A stretch of 56,305 nt of DNA from WVXT01 sp964403285 (GCA_964403285.1 CAYOFG010000010.1:1-56305); one strand, 5' to 3'; shown: positions 8,504 to 17,078, counted from the stretch's first letter. Program-made: numbers and translations. The notes: a model not told the origin generated them from the sequence alone.

Positions 8504-8581
8504 AAAATTTAGGGCGGACCTAAATTTACGCTTTTATTCGGGTATCCGCCCATTATTATACCACAAATATTAAAATCTGTC

Positions 8582-8597
8582 AGTAACCAAAGTCACA
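8582..8597. promoter_or_regulatory. Third, weaker CRP/FNR-type site
   Basis: AGTAACCAAAGTCACA keeps eight of the ten conserved positions of TGTGA-N6-TCACA. It lies 30 bases after the stop of the Crp/Fnr-family gene and about 100 bp upstream of site 2. It may be an accessory site or chance. Confidence 0.35.
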
Positions 8598-8626
8598 AAT
8601 GTAGGGGTCGGATTTATCCGACCCAC

Positions 8627-9307
8627 TCAGTAAAGCATTTTTTTCAATTCTTCTTTATCCGTTATCGTTACATAATGTTTTTCAATCTCGATGCAATTGG
8701 TCTTCCTGAAATCGTTCAATATCCTACTCACCACTTCCCTTGCGGTTCCCACCATTTCAGAAAGTTCCTGGTGGGTTAATTCCATATTGATTTTTATTCC
8801 TTTCTCTGTCTTAACACCATGCTTTTCAGCCAAATCGAGAAGCGCAATTACTAACCTTCCGGATACGTTCTGGAAGGTAAGTGACTCAATCTGCTTGTCA
8901 GCATCTCTCAAACGAGTGCATAGCGTCTCCATTATCCTGAATGCAATCTGGGGATTACTGGCAAGGCTCGCTGCAAAATCTCTCTTGTTAATTACTAACA
9001 ACTCGGCATCCTCCACCGCCCTCACATTTGCCGAACGTATTTCCTTCTCCAGTATAGCCATCTCGCCCAAGAAATCCCCCTTTTGTAAAAGTGCCAGGGT
9101 CTTTATTCTGCCATCGGAAGACGTCCTGAAAACCTTTACCACTCCTGAAACCAGGATATACAAAGCATCTCCCACTTCACCTTCAGAAAATATGTCCTCA
9201 TCTTTCCTGTACTTTTTCAAATTGGAAATCTCAGCAATTTTCTCCAGTTCCTTATCCGCAATCTTACTGAAGAGTGGTACCTTTTTCAAAATTGATTTTT
9301 TTTCCAT
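8627..9307 (-). CDS. Crp/Fnr-family transcriptional regulator
   Basis: 226 residues from ATG 9307, which has a GGAG ribosome site seven bases upstream; an in-frame TTG at 9319 is less likely. The N-terminal cyclic-nucleotide-binding-type beta roll covers about 8-120 (IFSEGEVGDALYILVSGVVKVF, then GDFLGEMAIL). A dimerisation helix follows, then a Crp-type winged helix at about 150-226 with the recognition region ELTHQELSEMVGTAREVVSR. There is no N-terminal Cys cluster, so it is not a classical oxygen-sensing Fnr. The phosphate-cassette-like segment GEMAIL lacks the Arg of true cAMP receptors, so the ligand is open. The next operon downstream carries matching palindromes, which makes it the obvious target. 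Confidence 0.88.
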   Translation of the reverse strand: MEKKSILKKVPLFSKIADKELEKIAEISNLKKYRKDEDIFSEGEVGDALYILVSGVVKVFRTSSDGRIKTLALLQKGDFLGEMAILEKEIRSANVRAVEDAELLVINKRDFAASLASNPQIAFRIMETLCTRLRDADKQIESLTFQNVSGRLVIALLDLAEKHGVKTEKGIKINMELTHQELSEMVGTAREVVSRILNDFRKTNCIEIEKHYVTITDKEELKKMLY

Positions 9308-9324
9308 TTTTTTCTCCAAGAATT

Positions 9325-9424
9325 ATAGCAGAGCTTCGCTCTGCAGCTACATTCAATCATGCGTTCGATGAATCGAACCCCTGCAAAAAATATGTAGGGG
9401 CTCAATTTATTGAGCCCGTATTTG
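9325..9424. repeat. Cluster of dispersed hairpin repeats overlapping a gene end
   Basis: GCAGAGCTTCGCTCTGC-AGCTACA (about 9329-9351), TTCGATGAATCGAACCCC (9363-9382) and GTAGGGGCTCAATTTATTGAGCCCG (9394-9418). The last hairpin contains the stop codon and final codons of the histone-deacetylase-like gene. The same hairpins occur together at 50004-50062. Confidence 0.75.
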
Positions 9425-10325
9425 AGAACAGGCTGATTGCAGTTTTTATTGTGTTGCAGTGAATAGTAACCGTATCGTTAACTTCAAATGCATAACCGCC
9501 AGCCAGAACTATACAGAGCGGGATGTTTGCATCCTTTGCCCAGCCGATTACAAGCTCATCTCTCTTTTTCAATCCCTCCATTGTCAAAGAAAGCCCTCCA
9601 ATCTGGTCTTTCTCATACGGGTCAGCGCCAGCTACAAAAAGAACCAGTTCTGGCTGAAAAGAATCTATAATTTTGGGAATATTCTCTTTCAGTTTTTCCA
9701 AATACTCCTCGTCACTCACGCCATCAGCCAGTCCTATGTCCAGGTCGCTGGGAGGCTTAATAGCAGGATAATTGTTCTCCTGATGAATAGAAAAGGTGAA
9801 CACGCTTCTATCTTCTCGGAAAATATACGCTGTACCATTTCCCTGGTGGAGATCGCAATCAACAATCAGGGCTTTCACTATTTTCTCAGTTCTCTGAAGA
9901 TATTTTATGCCACAGGCTATATCATTCAACACGCAGAATCCTTCTCCGTGGTCGGGAAAGGCGTGGTGGAATCCACCGCCAATATGTATTCCCAGTCCAT
10001 TTTCAATTGCGTTCTTGCAAGCCTGGATTGTTCCACCAACGCAGAGAAGAGAAGCTTCAACGAGTTCCTCCGAGTAGGGAAGCTCCATTGTCAGTATCTC
10101 CATCATTGATAATTTTCCCCTTTTGAGTTTATTGAGATATTCCTCTGTATGGACTGATAAGACGTCTTTTTCATCAGGCATAGGTGGCGAAAGGAAATCA
10201 TCCTCTTCAAACATCCCCTGCTTGATCAATCTTTTCTTAATTAACGCATATTTTTCGGTAGGAAATACATGCGCTCCAATATCTACCCTGTACTTCTCCG
10301 AATATATCAACTTAATCTTTCCCAT
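9402..10325 (-). CDS. Histone-deacetylase-family (AcuC/HDAC-fold) hydrolase
   Basis: About 307 residues from ATG 10325; an in-frame TTG further up lies in repeat-like sequence. Arginase/deacetylase-fold signatures are present: HIGGGFHHAFPDHGEGFC (catalytic His pair), IVDCDLHQGNGT (Asp and His zinc ligands), FSIHQ, AGADPYEKDQIGGLSLT (third zinc ligand Asp) and the glycine/Tyr motif LAGGYAF. Bacterial members remove acetyl groups from proteins, polyamines or small amides; substrate unknown here. The extreme C-terminus (SNTGSIN and the stop) is encoded by a dispersed hairpin repeat, so the original end has probably been replaced by a few codons. No acetyltransferase or acs gene is adjacent. Confidence 0.85.
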   Translation of the reverse strand: MGKIKLIYSEKYRVDIGAHVFPTEKYALIKKRLIKQGMFEEDDFLSPPMPDEKDVLSVHTEEYLNKLKRGKLSMMEILTMELPYSEELVEASLLCVGGTIQACKNAIENGLGIHIGGGFHHAFPDHGEGFCVLNDIACGIKYLQRTEKIVKALIVDCDLHQGNGTAYIFREDRSVFTFSIHQENNYPAIKPPSDLDIGLADGVSDEEYLEKLKENIPKIIDSFQPELVLFVAGADPYEKDQIGGLSLTMEGLKKRDELVIGWAKDANIPLCIVLAGGYAFEVNDTVTIHCNTIKTAISLFSNTGSIN

Positions 10326-10375
10326 TTTTCTCGAATTCTGGGGACACAATACTTAATTATACATTTTATACTCTA

Positions 10376-10428
10376 GCCTCCCTTTCGGGAGGACTCCAAA
10401 AGAAGAAAAATAGAGTTGACCCCATTTT
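10376..10428. repeat. Short hairpin repeat (CCTCCC-type)
   Basis: CCTCCCTTTCGGGAGGACTCCA, a small stem-loop also found at 14700, 23140 and 23210, followed by an AGTTGACCCCATTTT tail related to a copy near 34745. It lies between argF and the deacetylase-like gene. Confidence 0.6.
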
Positions 10429-11361
10429 CTACATGAAAAATTCCAATATTGCCTTTTGCACGTGGAGTCTATTTTCTGCCTGGTCAAAAACAATCGAATG
10501 CGGTCCGTCCAGCACCTCATCGGTTATCTCTTCTCCTCTGTGAGCGGGAAGACAATGCATAACCAGCACATCCTTCTTCGCTTTACCGATAAGTCGTCCA
10601 TTGACCTGGTATGGCTTGAATACCTTCAGTCTCTTTTCTCTCTCTTTTTCCATCCCCATACTTACCCAGACGTCAGTATAAATAACGTCGGCTTTCTTGA
10701 CTGCCTCTTCTGGCTTATGCAAGACTTTAATATCTGCCCCGGTAGTTTTTGCCAATTTCATACCTTCTCCGAGAATCTTCTTATCCGGCTCATATCCCGG
10801 CGGAGTAGAGATAACCAATTTCATTCCCAATCTTGCTGCCCCATCAATCCAGGAATTGGCTACATTATTACCATCACCAACAAAAGCAACTTCTATGCTG
10901 GACAATTCTTTAGATGAGAGTCGAGAAAGTATTCCTTTCTTCTCGGCTATGGTGAATATGTCTGCCAGTACCTGACAGGGATGCAACAGGTCACTCAATC
11001 CATTTATTACGGGAACAGTAGATTCTTTTGCCAATTCTATAACGTCCTGATGCTGATACGCTCTTATCACTATCCCATCAACGTATCGGGATAGAGTCTT
11101 CGCCGTATCCCGTATCGCTTCTCCCCGACTCAACTGGAGGTCCTGCACATTCAAAAATATTGCAAATCCTCCCAATTGGTACATTGCTACTTCAAAGGAG
11201 ATTCTGGTTCTCGTAGAAGGTTTCTGAAAAACCATTCCCAGAACTTTCCCTTTCAGGGTGTTTCTGGGTTCCTTTCTCTTCTTTAGTTCTCCTGCAGAAA
11301 GAAGAATCTTTACTATCTCATCCGAAGTCAAATCCAGGATTGAAATTAGGTCCCTTTTCAA
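10429..11361 (-). CDS. argF: Ornithine carbamoyltransferase
   Basis: 310 residues, the usual length. It converts ornithine and carbamoyl phosphate to citrulline in the cytoplasmic arginine pathway. Visible motifs: carbamoyl-phosphate loop STRTRISFE (about 50-58), HPCQ (about 128-131), the ornithine-side SMG loop in VWVSMGMEKE, and HCLPAHRGEEI near 270. HCLP distinguishes it from aspartate carbamoyltransferase. The start is a TTG at 11361 with a GGAGG ribosome site. It stands alone: no other arg genes are present, and a terminator separates it from the operon upstream. Putrescine or oxamate transcarbamylase are conceivable alternatives, but the motifs fit OTC best. Confidence 0.9.
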   Translation of the reverse strand: MKRDLISILDLTSDEIVKILLSAGELKKRKEPRNTLKGKVLGMVFQKPSTRTRISFEVAMYQLGGFAIFLNVQDLQLSRGEAIRDTAKTLSRYVDGIVIRAYQHQDVIELAKESTVPVINGLSDLLHPCQVLADIFTIAEKKGILSRLSSKELSSIEVAFVGDGNNVANSWIDGAARLGMKLVISTPPGYEPDKKILGEGMKLAKTTGADIKVLHKPEEAVKKADVIYTDVWVSMGMEKEREKRLKVFKPYQVNGRLIGKAKKDVLVMHCLPAHRGEEITDEVLDGPHSIVFDQAENRLHVQKAILEFFM

Positions 11362-11386
11362 TTTCTTCCTCCCAAAAAGTGAATTA

Positions 11387-11418
11387 ACAAAAAAGCTCTC
11401 CCTTGTTTAAAGGAGAGC
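11387..11418 (-). terminator. Rho-independent terminator after the methyltransferase operon
   Basis: On the minus strand GCTCTCC, a loop TTTAAACAA, GGGAGAGC and a run of T residues. It follows the UroD-type methyltransferase stop by about 50 bases and precedes argF, so the two are separate units. Confidence 0.8.
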
Positions 11419-11466
11419 ATAAATAAAAAAGACTACTGGTGCAAATTCGCCATTTATCTAACAGAA

Positions 11467-12618
11467 TCAACTCCCTTTAACTGGATAATTCCCAAACTCC
11501 TTCGCTGCCTCATACATTGCCACAATGTTTTCGGGAGGCGTCTCTGGTTGTACATCGTGGGAGGGTGCAAGAATATAACCACCGCCGGGAGCAAGTATGT
11601 TAATCACCCTTCTCACTCCTTCTCTGACTTCCTCAGGGGTGCCGAAGGTCAAAAGCCGCTGAATATCTATGCCTCCCAAAAAACAAATCCTCTCTCCGAA
11701 ATCCCTCTTGAGCCTTTCTGGCTCCATCTGATAAGCCAAAGGCTGAATAGGATTCAGAACATCAAAGCCCACTTCAATAATATCATTTATCAGTGGATAA
11801 ATCGAGCCACAACAGTGGAGGAGAATTTTCGCTTCTGTATATTTCTTTATCTCTCTAATGAGTTCTGCCCAGTAGGGCTTAACATATTTTCGGAAGTCCT
11901 CAACGGACATAAAAGGCTGAGTCTGTGTGCCCATATCATCGCCGATACAGACTATATCTATGTACTTTCCCACCTTGCCCAGGAACTCCCGCACAAAGGT
12001 CTGGGAAGCTTCCAGAATCCTGTTTGCCAGTGCTTTAAAAAAGCCGATATTTATTCTCATATCCATCATAAAATTATTGAATCCACGGACGAAAGCATAG
12101 CGGTGAAAAATATTGGGAACCCAGGTAGATATAGCATAATCTGTCTGCTCGTGAAGATGTCTTGCTTCTTCCTTTTTACCCTCAAAATATACAGGATTCG
12201 TATAATCTGACCAAAATTGATACTCCTCTATATCTCTCTCTGAAATCGCATCTCTGAGGGGCGCAAGTGTATCAGGAATAGAAAAATATGGACCAGCAGG
12301 TTTACATATAATCCCATGATTATCTAAGTCTCTCAAAGTCCCATCCGGGAGCCTCTCCATTCCCAGTCCTCCGGCAGCTAAATTTCTTATATCCACATTA
12401 AATTTCTTTAATATCCTCTCATCAACATTAGCCACAATGTTCAGAAGATAGACAATCTTTGGTTCAGGGTAATCGGAAATATTCAGATATTCACAGAGCG
12501 CTTTATATCCATAAGGGGGAGCGTTTACTATACTCCAGTTACGATTGCCGAAATCGACAGGAACTCTATCAGGTTCTCTGTGTTCAATTGCTTGTAAAAC
12601 TCTCTCCCGGGAAGTCAT
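11467..12618 (-). CDS. Uroporphyrinogen-decarboxylase-type (MtaA/MtbA-like) methyltransferase
   Basis: 383 residues. Members of this family that sit next to corrinoid proteins transfer methyl groups to or from cobalamin rather than decarboxylate porphyrins. The N-terminus MTSRERVLQAIEHREPDRVPVDFG is family-typical. The zinc-ligand region is KILLHCCGSIYPLI (about 265-278). The C-terminal LAPSHDVQPETPPENI motif is usual for methylcobalamin:acceptor enzymes. It starts one base after the stop of the corrinoid-protein gene, so the two are translationally coupled and probably form one methyl-transfer unit. The methyl donor or acceptor (methanol, methoxylated aromatic, thiol, tetrahydrofolate) cannot be read from the sequence. 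Confidence 0.8.
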   Translation of the reverse strand: MTSRERVLQAIEHREPDRVPVDFGNRNWSIVNAPPYGYKALCEYLNISDYPEPKIVYLLNIVANVDERILKKFNVDIRNLAAGGLGMERLPDGTLRDLDNHGIICKPAGPYFSIPDTLAPLRDAISERDIEEYQFWSDYTNPVYFEGKKEEARHLHEQTDYAISTWVPNIFHRYAFVRGFNNFMMDMRINIGFFKALANRILEASQTFVREFLGKVGKYIDIVCIGDDMGTQTQPFMSVEDFRKYVKPYWAELIREIKKYTEAKILLHCCGSIYPLINDIIEVGFDVLNPIQPLAYQMEPERLKRDFGERICFLGGIDIQRLLTFGTPEEVREGVRRVINILAPGGGYILAPSHDVQPETPPENIVAMYEAAKEFGNYPVKGS

Positions 12619-12619
12619 C

Positions 12620-13255
12620 TTAGCCTTCTACCAATTCCAGAGCTTTCCTTGCCGCATCCCTGGAAGTCCTGGCGTATCTATCTGCCCCAATTCTTTTGGC
12701 AAAATCCTCATCAAGGGGGGCACCACCCACCATTACTTTAACCTCTTTTCTGATACCGCTTTTGGCCAACATTTCTATAATATCTCTCATACCCACCATA
12801 GTGGTGGTGATCAGAGCAGATATTGCTAAAATGTTTGCCTTTTCCTTTTTTACCGTGTTTACGAACCTTTCGGGAGGAACATCCACTCCCAAGTCAACAA
12901 CTCTAAAACCAGAAGCCTCAAGAGTAGATGCCACTAAATTCTTACCCAAGTCGTGTATATCGCCACTTACAGTCCCGATGACCACAGTGCCTTTTCCTCT
13001 CTCCCCTTTAAGGTGAGGTTTTATAATTTCTGTGGCCCGTTTTACTGCCTCTGCTGCCACTAATAAATCGGGTAGAAAATACTCCCTGTTCTCGAATTTA
13101 TCTCCCACTAAATTCATACCCTCCATCAAACCCTTCTCAATCACGTCGTGCGGGGAAATACCCTTCGCGAGCATTTCCTGGGTTAAAGCCTTCGTTTTCT
13201 CAATGTCTCCGACAAGAACAGCTTCTATAATTTGCTTGTATTCGGATTCTCCCAT
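12620..13255 (-). CDS. Corrinoid (B12-binding) methyl-carrier protein
   Basis: About 211 residues from ATG 13255; a TTG at 13276 is possible. It has the standard two-domain form: a helical cap (about 8-88, KGISPHDVIEKGLMEGMNLVG) and a Rossmann B12 domain. The base-off motif DIHDLG is at residues 99-104, whose His ligates cobalt, followed by GFRVVDLGVDVPPERFV. It is homologous to MtaC/MtbC and methionine-synthase B12 domains. It carries a methyl group on Co(III) between a substrate-specific methyltransferase and a second one. Only one methyltransferase is adjacent; the RACo-like activator at 21-23 kb would reactivate oxidised Co(II). Confidence 0.9.
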   Translation of the reverse strand: MGESEYKQIIEAVLVGDIEKTKALTQEMLAKGISPHDVIEKGLMEGMNLVGDKFENREYFLPDLLVAAEAVKRATEIIKPHLKGERGKGTVVIGTVSGDIHDLGKNLVASTLEASGFRVVDLGVDVPPERFVNTVKKEKANILAISALITTTMVGMRDIIEMLAKSGIRKEVKVMVGGAPLDEDFAKRIGADRYARTSRDAARKALELVEG

Positions 13256-13299
13256 TTCCTTTTCTACCAAGAACAAAACGGTAACCGCAGGCTTCAGCC

Positions 13300-13388
13300 T
13301 GCGTCTGGAGTAGCAGACTTTAGTCTGCGTCTGGAGTAGCAGACTTTAGTCTGCGTGACTAAGACGCACCTTGAAAGGTGCGACTACC
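13300..13388. repeat. Tandem hairpin repeats (GCAGACT/AGTCTGC)
   Basis: CTGGAGTAGCAGACTTTAGTCTGCGT occurs twice in tandem (about 13304-13353). A third hairpin, GCACCTTGAAAGGTGCG, follows. Relatives lie at 14629, 14739 and 51370-51430. It separates the DapA-like gene from the corrinoid gene without a clear terminator. Confidence 0.75.
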
Positions 13389-13390
13389 AA

Positions 13391-14344
13391 TTATTTTCGG
13401 GCGACCGCTTTCTCTCCCTTTTCTATCTTCTCAATACTTTCCAAAAGGGGCTTCATTATCTTTTCAATCCTGCTCTTTGTAATCTGATAGGTATACTGCT
13501 CGGCATCGGATAGTGGCTGCTTGAAGGGACCCATGGGAAATCCTCTAAGCTCCATTGCTGCTTTAAAACCTATGGGCATAGTAAGCGACCACATCGCCCT
13601 TAAAAGAATCAGTATCGAGAATTGAAGTTCTCTCGCCTCATCGTAGTTCCCTTCCTTGAAAAACTTATATAGCCGTTTCAAAATTTCCGGAACGATACAT
13701 CCTGCAGCTACCATACATCCCTTTGCACCCATCATAAGCCCAGGAAAGAATATGTCCTCTCTTCCTAATAGAAGGGTTAGGTCTTCACCGATTATCCTTA
13801 TTTTATCCATAAAATGGACTATGTCAACCATACTCCCGCTACTATCTTTTAAAGCCACCACATTTTCTCGCCTGCTCAGTCTTTTTACCACATCATAGGT
13901 TATTTTGTTAGCAGCAAAAGGAATATTATACAGCACAAGGGGAATACTAATAGAATCAGCGATAATCTCGAAATGCTTTTCTACAATTTCCTGAGATACA
14001 GTGAAATAGTAAGGCGCGCAAGCCACCACTCCATTACAGCCTATCTTTTCCGCATGCTTGGCTAAAATTACAGCCTTTTCGGCACAGGAAGCGCTCACTC
14101 CAGGAACAACAGGAACCCTTCCTTTTGCCTGGTCAACACATATATCCATAATTTCCATATTCTCATCGGGATTAAGATGTACAAACTCGCCGACACTGCT
14201 TACTGGATATAACCCGTCTATACCTTTATCTATCAGAAAGTCTATTATCTTCCTTAGGACAGTTTCATTGACCTTCCCTTTTTCATCAAATGGCGTAAGC
14301 ATCGCCGCATAAACGCCTTCTGGCCGGAAAATTTTATTCCCCAT
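13391..14344 (-). CDS. DapA/NanA-family class I aldolase
   Basis: 317 residues with a dihydrodipicolinate-synthase-type barrel. N-terminal GVYAAMLTPFDEKGKVN and DGLYPVSSVGEFVHLN match the substrate-loop region (usual GTTGE replaced by SSVGE). The YNIP segment (Tyr near 140) and the Schiff-base Lys in VVALKDSSGSMVD (about 167) are both present, so it should be an active lyase. The altered G-S-S-V-G-E loop argues against lysine biosynthesis; 2-keto-3-deoxy-sugar acid or other 2-oxoacid aldolases are alternatives. It lies between the MoaD-like and corrinoid genes in one operon, so its product may feed the aldehyde oxidoreductase. That link is inference. Confidence 0.8.
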   Translation of the reverse strand: MGNKIFRPEGVYAAMLTPFDEKGKVNETVLRKIIDFLIDKGIDGLYPVSSVGEFVHLNPDENMEIMDICVDQAKGRVPVVPGVSASCAEKAVILAKHAEKIGCNGVVACAPYYFTVSQEIVEKHFEIIADSISIPLVLYNIPFAANKITYDVVKRLSRRENVVALKDSSGSMVDIVHFMDKIRIIGEDLTLLLGREDIFFPGLMMGAKGCMVAAGCIVPEILKRLYKFFKEGNYDEARELQFSILILLRAMWSLTMPIGFKAAMELRGFPMGPFKQPLSDAEQYTYQITKSRIEKIMKPLLESIEKIEKGEKAVARK

Positions 14345-14350
14345 TTTATT

Positions 14351-14614
14351 TTACCCCCCTCCTAAGAACGGAACAAATGCTAACTTATCTCCTTCTTCCA
14401 ATTTACCCTTATCTTCCAAAACCTTTCTGTAATTTCTCCCATTTATGAGGATCACAAATCTTTTGTCCAGTTTCTCTTTTATTCCTATTTTAGTTCTTGA
14501 ATCTATCTCTTCCAGAGCCTGCTGGAAGTCCTCACTGACTTCCATCTCCAGTTCTCTTTCGCCTTGATAATCTCTGGGCATAGCAAAAAATTTGGCCCTA
14601 ATTTTCACTTTCAT
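14351..14614 (-). CDS. MoaD/ThiS-family sulfur carrier, companion of AOR
   Basis: 87 residues with a ubiquitin-like beta-grasp fold, KVKIRAKFFAMPRDYQGERE at the start and the C-terminal LGGG on which thiocarboxylate is formed. MoaD-like proteins of this type are commonly encoded beside tungsten or molybdenum aldehyde oxidoreductases and supply sulfur for the pterin dithiolene. It is separated from the AOR gene by about 160 bases of repeats and from the aldolase gene by six bases, whose ribosome site lies in its last codons. Confidence 0.8.
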   Translation of the reverse strand: MKVKIRAKFFAMPRDYQGERELEMEVSEDFQQALEEIDSRTKIGIKEKLDKRFVILINGRNYRKVLEDKGKLEEGDKLAFVPFLGGG

Positions 14615-14627
14615 TTCTTTTATATTG

Positions 14628-14762
14628 ACGCAGACTGAAGTCTGCTACTCCCATTACCCATCACTGGATTCCTCCGATGAAATCGGAGGTAACCGTTTAT
14701 CAAACCTCCCTTTTGGGAGGACTCCAGATTACACTCGCAGACTGAAGTCTGCGGCTACCATT
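14628..14762. repeat. Block of dispersed hairpin repeats
   Basis: GCAGACTGAAGTCTGC, then CCTCCGATGAAATCGGAGG, CCTCCCTTTTGGGAGG-ACTCC, and again GCAGACTGAAGTCTGC, in a row. Each also occurs elsewhere in the window. The block separates the AOR and MoaD-like genes. Confidence 0.75.
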
Positions 14763-14773
14763 TTTCAACAATC

Positions 14774-16606
14774 TCATTTATCGAGTCCGAGTTGGGCAAG
14801 TTTCTCCTTAGTGGGTCTACCTTTCTCATCCCAGTGCCTCACCAGATAGTACTCGTCTAACATTGTATCAAGGTCAACTACAATACCTTTTGTCGGTCCT
14901 TCCTTGACAGGCTCCTTAAGTAACCTTTCAGGGAGAGTATCGTCTTTTCGGGAAATTCCTTCCCTCATTGAGAATAACCTCGTTAAATTATATATTCTCT
15001 CGCCAATCTTTAAAATGTCTTCTGTTGTCTTCCACTCCTTTATTCCCGTCAGCGCCTGAATACACCTGGTTATCTGGCGCTGAGTCAGTCCGAAATTCAG
15101 AAACAGGCAGACAACTGCCGATTGGATGACTGCATAAAAGTCTTGCTGATTCTTTACGAGCTCAGCCTTAAATTCTGTAGCAAAAGGATCCATCCTGTCC
15201 CGAACATCCAATATCTCAGCTCCTAATGTCCACGCCCTTAGGTGACATGCACCCCGGTCACTAGTAGCATAGGCAAGTCCCATTCCAAAAGCGCCTCGTG
15301 GGTCGTATGCGGGTAGTTCCATTCCCTTTACATGCATTGCAAATTTCTCAGTGGACTTACCCAGTTCCTTAGACATCTGGCGAACGCCCTGGCTCATCAA
15401 TTCCCCAACGCCTTCTCCTTTTGCCATCATCTCTATGAATTTTATTATTGCATCATCATTCCCGAAATTTGTCGGAAATCCAATCTGCTTTTCCGATAGA
15501 ATCCCCTTTTCGAAGCATTCCATGGTGAAGCCAATCACATTCCCGGCGGAAATAGCATCCAGCCCATACTCGTCACAGAGATGCTCGCCATAAATTATTG
15601 AGCCAATGTTACTATTGCCACATTGAGCGCCCAAGCTCCACATATTCTCATATTCGGGACCCTCTGTAAACTTTCCTTTATATTTACCATCGTCTACCCG
15701 GGATGCCTTACTGCAATTTATCGGGCAAGAGAAACATGCTATGTGTCTCTTATAGTATTTTCTGTCAAGTACATCTTCATTACATTCTTTTACTTCTTCA
15801 AACACTCCTGTTTGAAAATTCTTAACCGGATGAGCTCCCGCTTCAATCATAAATGAATAAATAGAATTGGTTCCGTACTTGGGTCTCCCACCACCAGTAT
15901 CAGGGCTGACCGCTAATTCATTATACGCTTCTCTACACATCCTCATAAAGCCATCCAGGTCGTGGATATTCAGACTCTTAGTTCCCTTTACCACAATAGC
16001 TTTAAGGTTCTTTGAACCCATTACCGCTCCTGAACCGCCTCTACCGAAACCCCTACCTCCAGATACTATATTGGCAAACCTCGCTTTTCTCTCTCCTGCG
16101 GGACCAATACACATAAATTGGCAATTTTCTCCATGCTTCTTCCTCAAAAGTTCCTGAGTGTCAAAAGTTAACTTACCCCACAAATCTCTGCCGTCCTCAA
16201 AGGAAATTTTGTCATCCTTAACGACTAGCACCGTTGGCTTCTTCGCTTTTCCCTTGATGATTATGGCGTCATAGCCAGCCATCTTAAGCTCAGGCCCAAA
16301 AAATCCGCCACAATGGGAATCAAGCCAGATACCGGTTAGAGGGCTTTTGGTACTGAGCGTAATGTGACCACTTGCCGGCATTAACGTCCCGGTTAGTGGC
16401 CCGGTAGCCATAACCATAATGTTATCTGGAGATAATGGGTCACAACCAGGTTTTAGCCCGTTATAGAGAATCTTTGCTCCGAATCCCTTGCCTCCCATAA
16501 AGTTTACGATAAGGTCGAAAGGAGTATCCTCAACAACATAGTCAGAGGAACTTAAGTCCACAGTGAGAATCTTTCCCGCATAACCAAAATATTTATTATT
16601 ACTCAT
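14774..16606 (-). CDS. Aldehyde:ferredoxin oxidoreductase family enzyme
   Basis: 610 residues from ATG 16606, which overlaps the ferredoxin stop by eight bases (ATGAGTAA). A longer ORF to 16660 would run far into the ferredoxin gene. It has the AOR N-terminal pattern GYAGKILTVDLSS, FMGGKGFGAKILY and TGPLTG. The cubane motif CFSCPINC has cysteines at 291, 294 and 298, with a fourth Cys near 496. RGGSGAVMGSKNLKAIVVKG is the pterin-binding region. These enzymes use a tungsten (or Mo) bis-pterin to oxidise aldehydes, or reduce acids, with ferredoxin. The four-cluster ferredoxin upstream and the MoaD-like protein downstream complete a typical module. Subtype (AOR, FOR, GOR or benzoyl-CoA-reductase BamB-like) is not settled. 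Confidence 0.9.
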   Translation of the reverse strand: MSNNKYFGYAGKILTVDLSSSDYVVEDTPFDLIVNFMGGKGFGAKILYNGLKPGCDPLSPDNIMVMATGPLTGTLMPASGHITLSTKSPLTGIWLDSHCGGFFGPELKMAGYDAIIIKGKAKKPTVLVVKDDKISFEDGRDLWGKLTFDTQELLRKKHGENCQFMCIGPAGERKARFANIVSGGRGFGRGGSGAVMGSKNLKAIVVKGTKSLNIHDLDGFMRMCREAYNELAVSPDTGGGRPKYGTNSIYSFMIEAGAHPVKNFQTGVFEEVKECNEDVLDRKYYKRHIACFSCPINCSKASRVDDGKYKGKFTEGPEYENMWSLGAQCGNSNIGSIIYGEHLCDEYGLDAISAGNVIGFTMECFEKGILSEKQIGFPTNFGNDDAIIKFIEMMAKGEGVGELMSQGVRQMSKELGKSTEKFAMHVKGMELPAYDPRGAFGMGLAYATSDRGACHLRAWTLGAEILDVRDRMDPFATEFKAELVKNQQDFYAVIQSAVVCLFLNFGLTQRQITRCIQALTGIKEWKTTEDILKIGERIYNLTRLFSMREGISRKDDTLPERLLKEPVKEGPTKGIVVDLDTMLDEYYLVRHWDEKGRPTKEKLAQLGLDK

Positions 16607-17006
16607 GTAAAATCTGCTCCTTCCCCTTACTAAATACTTTCGCAGGACACCATTTAACACAGAGATACTCCCCGTTACAGGTGTCGCAAAAGATAGGCTT
16701 TCCCGTTATTTCACTGACCACCACACCCTCAAAAGGACAGGCTTTCACACATTCCATGCATGCGGTGCATTTATCAAGGTCAATTCTTATATAGCCATCA
16801 ACCCTTTCAATGGCTCCATACTCGCAAGCCTCAACGCATTTTGGCTTTTTACACTGCCGGCAGATGGTTACCTTGTCTTCCCAGGGCCAATTGCTGTTTA
16901 TTTTCACCATAGCCAATTTGGGATTCATCATCTTATGGTGCTGAACCGAGCAGATTATCTCGCAAATGTGGCAACCTGTGCATTTTTTATAGTCAGCAAT
17001 AGGCAT
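16599..17006 (-). CDS. Four-cluster [4Fe-4S] ferredoxin, electron partner of AOR
   Basis: 135 residues with sixteen cysteines in four groups: CTGCHICEIIC, CRQCKKPKCVEAC, CTACMECVKAC and CDTCNGEYLCVKWC. This is the DmsB/HycB-type polyferredoxin usually paired with AOR enzymes, where it passes electrons between the tungsten site and ferredoxin or another partner. It has a strong AAAAGGAG ribosome site and is the first gene of the operon, with a promoter 30 bases upstream. Its stop overlaps the AOR start, which indicates translational coupling. Confidence 0.9.
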   Translation of the reverse strand: MPIADYKKCTGCHICEIICSVQHHKMMNPKLAMVKINSNWPWEDKVTICRQCKKPKCVEACEYGAIERVDGYIRIDLDKCTACMECVKACPFEGVVVSEITGKPIFCDTCNGEYLCVKWCPAKVFSKGKEQILHE

Positions 17007-17037
17007 TAAATGCTCCTTTTAGACGATAATCAACTTA

Positions 17038-17067
17038 ATTTTATCAACGATATAACCATTTTGTCAA
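17038..17067 (-). promoter_or_regulatory. Predicted promoter of the ferredoxin-AOR operon
   Basis: TTGACA (17067-17062) and TAAAAT (17043-17038) are separated by 18 bases on the minus strand, close to sigma-70 consensus. The start of transcription would be about 17031, 25 bases before the ferredoxin ATG. Confidence 0.65.
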
Positions 17068-17078
17068 GTAATATATTG

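Noticed and set aside
9459..10109. 216-residue plus-strand ORF
   Set aside because: Antisense to the deacetylase-like gene, whose zinc-site motifs are intact; the ORF resembles no protein family.
13300..13388. CRISPR-like tandem repeats
   Set aside because: Two 25-base units without spacers of constant length, and they are individual hairpins found elsewhere in the window.
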